Source: Adonisia turfae CCMR0081 (GTDB lineage Bacteria > Cyanobacteriota > Cyanobacteriia > Phormidesmidales > Phormidesmidaceae). Taken from it: a DNA stretch of 64,000 bases. Below, piece after piece: positions 62,498 to 64,000 of the stretch. The stretch spans positions 4,682,310 through 4,746,309 of the forward strand of contig NZ_QXHD01000004.1 in NCBI RefSeq assembly GCF_011009555.1, read 5' to 3'. The notes under the pieces were generated by a model. It was not told where the DNA came from. It was given only the letters and a program-made list of their open reading frames with translations, and did not search any database. Made by a program: the position numbers and the translations under genes. Position 1 is the stretch's first letter, and each line of letters starts with the position of its first letter.

Positions 62498-62603
62498 GGT
62501 TAAATCGCTCAGAAGCCATCTATGGTGTCATTAGTTTAACCTAATTACTTAGGGCATCCTGAAGCGCAGAAAGGCAGCCAATCGTTCTTTTCGGGCATAG
62601 TTG

Positions 62604-63773
62604 ATGTTTTTATTAAAACGTTTATCTCATTGGATGGAAGCCAACTGGGTGACCCCTGCCTATAGTGGTTGGGTGTTGCTGGGGATTACGCTATGTTTTT
62701 TCGGCGCGGCAACTAACACCATGGCAGGTTGGCTGTATGTGATTAGTGGCATCATGATTGCCTTATTGTCGGTGTCGTCGATTTTGCCGCAGCGAGCGTT
62801 GCATGGGCTATCTGTGGCTCGACAAATGCCTCGACCTGTCTCGGCAGGAGAGGCTCTAGCGATGGTGGTGACGCTGAAAAATACCACTGCTTCCCCCAAG
62901 AATTTGCTCCAGATGCAAGACCTTGTACCTGCTAAGTTAGGGCCTAAGCCGACCCATGCCATTGCCAGTTTGCAGGCGCGATCGCAACACACTTGGCGTT
63001 ACGAAATTCCGACTGAAAAGCGAGGTATTTATACCTGGCCTGATGTCCGTCTACGAACGGCGGCCCCTTTAGGATTGTTCTGGTGCAGTCGTTTGCATGC
63101 CGCTCACGCAAAGGCTGTCGTCTATCCTCAAATACTGCCCTTAGAGCGTTGTCCAGTCATCGACTCCTTGGGCGATGAAACAGGACGGCGGCAGCTGCAA
63201 AAAACGGCCATCAATGCCAGTGGCACGGAAGGTATCACTCGTGCTCTGCGCCCCTATCGCTGGGGTGACCCCACTCGATTAATCCACTGGCGCACCAGTG
63301 CCCGCTACGGAGAACTGCGGGTGCGGGAGCTAGAGGTGTTAACCAGTCACCAGAGTTTAATTATTGCCTTAGATACCTCTGAGTCATGGGATATTGATAG
63401 TTTTGAACGAGCCGTAATCGCAGCAGCATCACTCTATCACTATGGTCAGCGCCAAGGTCTGGCGACTCAGTTTTGGAGTTCCAGGACGGGGCTAGTGCAT
63501 GATTCAACAGCGGTTTTGACGGTGTTGGCAGGCATTCAACTAAACGATGTCGGTAATCAAAAATTGCCAGCCCCACCCATCATATGGCTGACAGCGCAAG
63601 CGGGTAAACAATTGCCCCGCAACAGCGCTGAAGTTTTGTTTTTATCAAAAACTGCCGCCCACTCTAGTGAGTATCTTCCCAATGAAAGCGAGATTTCTGG
63701 CTTGGTGATTAATCCTGTCGATGATCTACAACAGCAATTACAAAATAATCTGAATGCCAGTCCAACAGTTTAA
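62604..63773 (+). CDS. DUF58 domain membrane protein
   Basis: The 389-residue protein starts at ATG 62604 (an in-frame TTG lies just before). It has two N-terminal membrane helices (GWVLLGITLCFFGAATN and LYVISGIMIALLSVSSIL), a beta-rich region, and the DUF58 signature RPYRWGDPTRLIHWRTSARY, followed by a von Willebrand-A-like end (SLIIALDTSESWD). DUF58 proteins usually work with a MoxR AAA ATPase and a transglutaminase-like protein; neither is inside the window. Complete. Confidence 0.87.
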   Translation: MFLLKRLSHWMEANWVTPAYSGWVLLGITLCFFGAATNTMAGWLYVISGIMIALLSVSSILPQRALHGLSVARQMPRPVSAGEALAMVVTLKNTTASPKNLLQMQDLVPAKLGPKPTHAIASLQARSQHTWRYEIPTEKRGIYTWPDVRLRTAAPLGLFWCSRLHAAHAKAVVYPQILPLERCPVIDSLGDETGRRQLQKTAINASGTEGITRALRPYRWGDPTRLIHWRTSARYGELRVRELEVLTSHQSLIIALDTSESWDIDSFERAVIAAASLYHYGQRQGLATQFWSSRTGLVHDSTAVLTVLAGIQLNDVGNQKLPAPPIIWLTAQAGKQLPRNSAEVLFLSKTAAHSSEYLPNESEISGLVINPVDDLQQQLQNNLNASPTV

Positions 63774-64000
63774 AAAGCGCCTTCATTACTCATATGCCCA
63801 GGCGAATGGACGATGGATTGTAGTTTGATATGTCAGATCTGGCGGCTCTTTTCTGGAGATTCTTTTCAACTAAGAGTCTCTTTCGTAGGTTCTTTTCTTT
63901 GATAATTTCTTGTATAGCGTTCCTATTTGATTGGTGAGAATGTTCCATACATATGCATTTTGGGAAAGTCAAAGAGTTCCAGGGCACAAAACTGCTCAAA
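63774..64000. other. Right edge, no supported gene
   Basis: A minus-strand frame at 63790-63999 reaches the window edge, begins with TTG and has a biased, basic composition caused by repeated TTCTTTT-like DNA (63848-63905). It may be noise or the end of an unseen gene; I cannot decide. Confidence 0.3.

Overview
The window is cyanobacterial DNA. It encodes a photosystem II D1 protein (psbA) and families found almost only in cyanobacteria (TIGR02652, DUF1822, DUF3747, DUF4168, DUF760 and the DUF502-nusB-ftsY order). The HIP1 octamer GCGATCGC recurs, especially after 38 kb. I cannot name the species. No rRNA, tRNA or CRISPR array was recognised.

Positions 1-35 kb look like an accessory island. 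At 1-5.3 kb (minus strand) there is a split STAND-type immune module: a nucleosidase/NB-ARC gene followed by a separate TPR gene, then the decayed tail of a second NB-ARC gene and a second TPR gene that leaves the window. At 5.4-12.6 kb there is plasmid-like backbone: a small HTH protein, an actin-like ParM-type gene with three small partners, and a MobF relaxase-helicase facing away from it across a hairpin-rich interval that is a good oriT candidate. At 12.8-25.6 kb lies a two-partner secretion pair whose exoprotein ends in a CHAT (caspase-like) protease. It converges on an operon of a sigma-like regulator, a DUF1822 protein, a membrane CHAT/CHASE2 protein and a secreted protein. At 26.1-30.2 kb five consecutive genes encode proteins with signal peptides, one of them DUF3747. 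At 30.6-35.3 kb come a 2-oxoglutarate dioxygenase, an IS481-family element, a GNAT acetyltransferase and a second insertion sequence with perfect 18-bp ends. I saw no HIP1 site between about 8.9 and 38.0 kb, and much of that stretch looks A+T-richer, which fits horizontal acquisition.

From 35.3 kb onward the content is mostly core chromosome: gamma carbonic anhydrase-like protein, a TIGR02652/VOC/degenerate-AAA operon, Ser/Thr kinases, Obg, DNA polymerase III delta, FtsY, NusB, DUF502, MgtE, M3 oligopeptidase, PBP4, MutY, TypA and a DUF58 protein. At 50.6-52.6 kb a TetR regulator is transcribed away from a psbA gene. The intergenic region carries three similar 16-bp operator-like sites around a sigma-70-type promoter. 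This D1 keeps every water-oxidation ligand but has the QB-pocket loop around Ser264 replaced and lengthened by five residues. At 61.6-62.5 kb there is a small graveyard of nuclease-type genes: an HsdS tail and two broken Uma2 genes.

The best candidates for undescribed biology are the TetR/QB-altered psbA pair, the secreted-CHAT two-partner system with its facing CHAT/CHASE2 operon, and the split nucleosidase-STAND module with its duplicated remnant.
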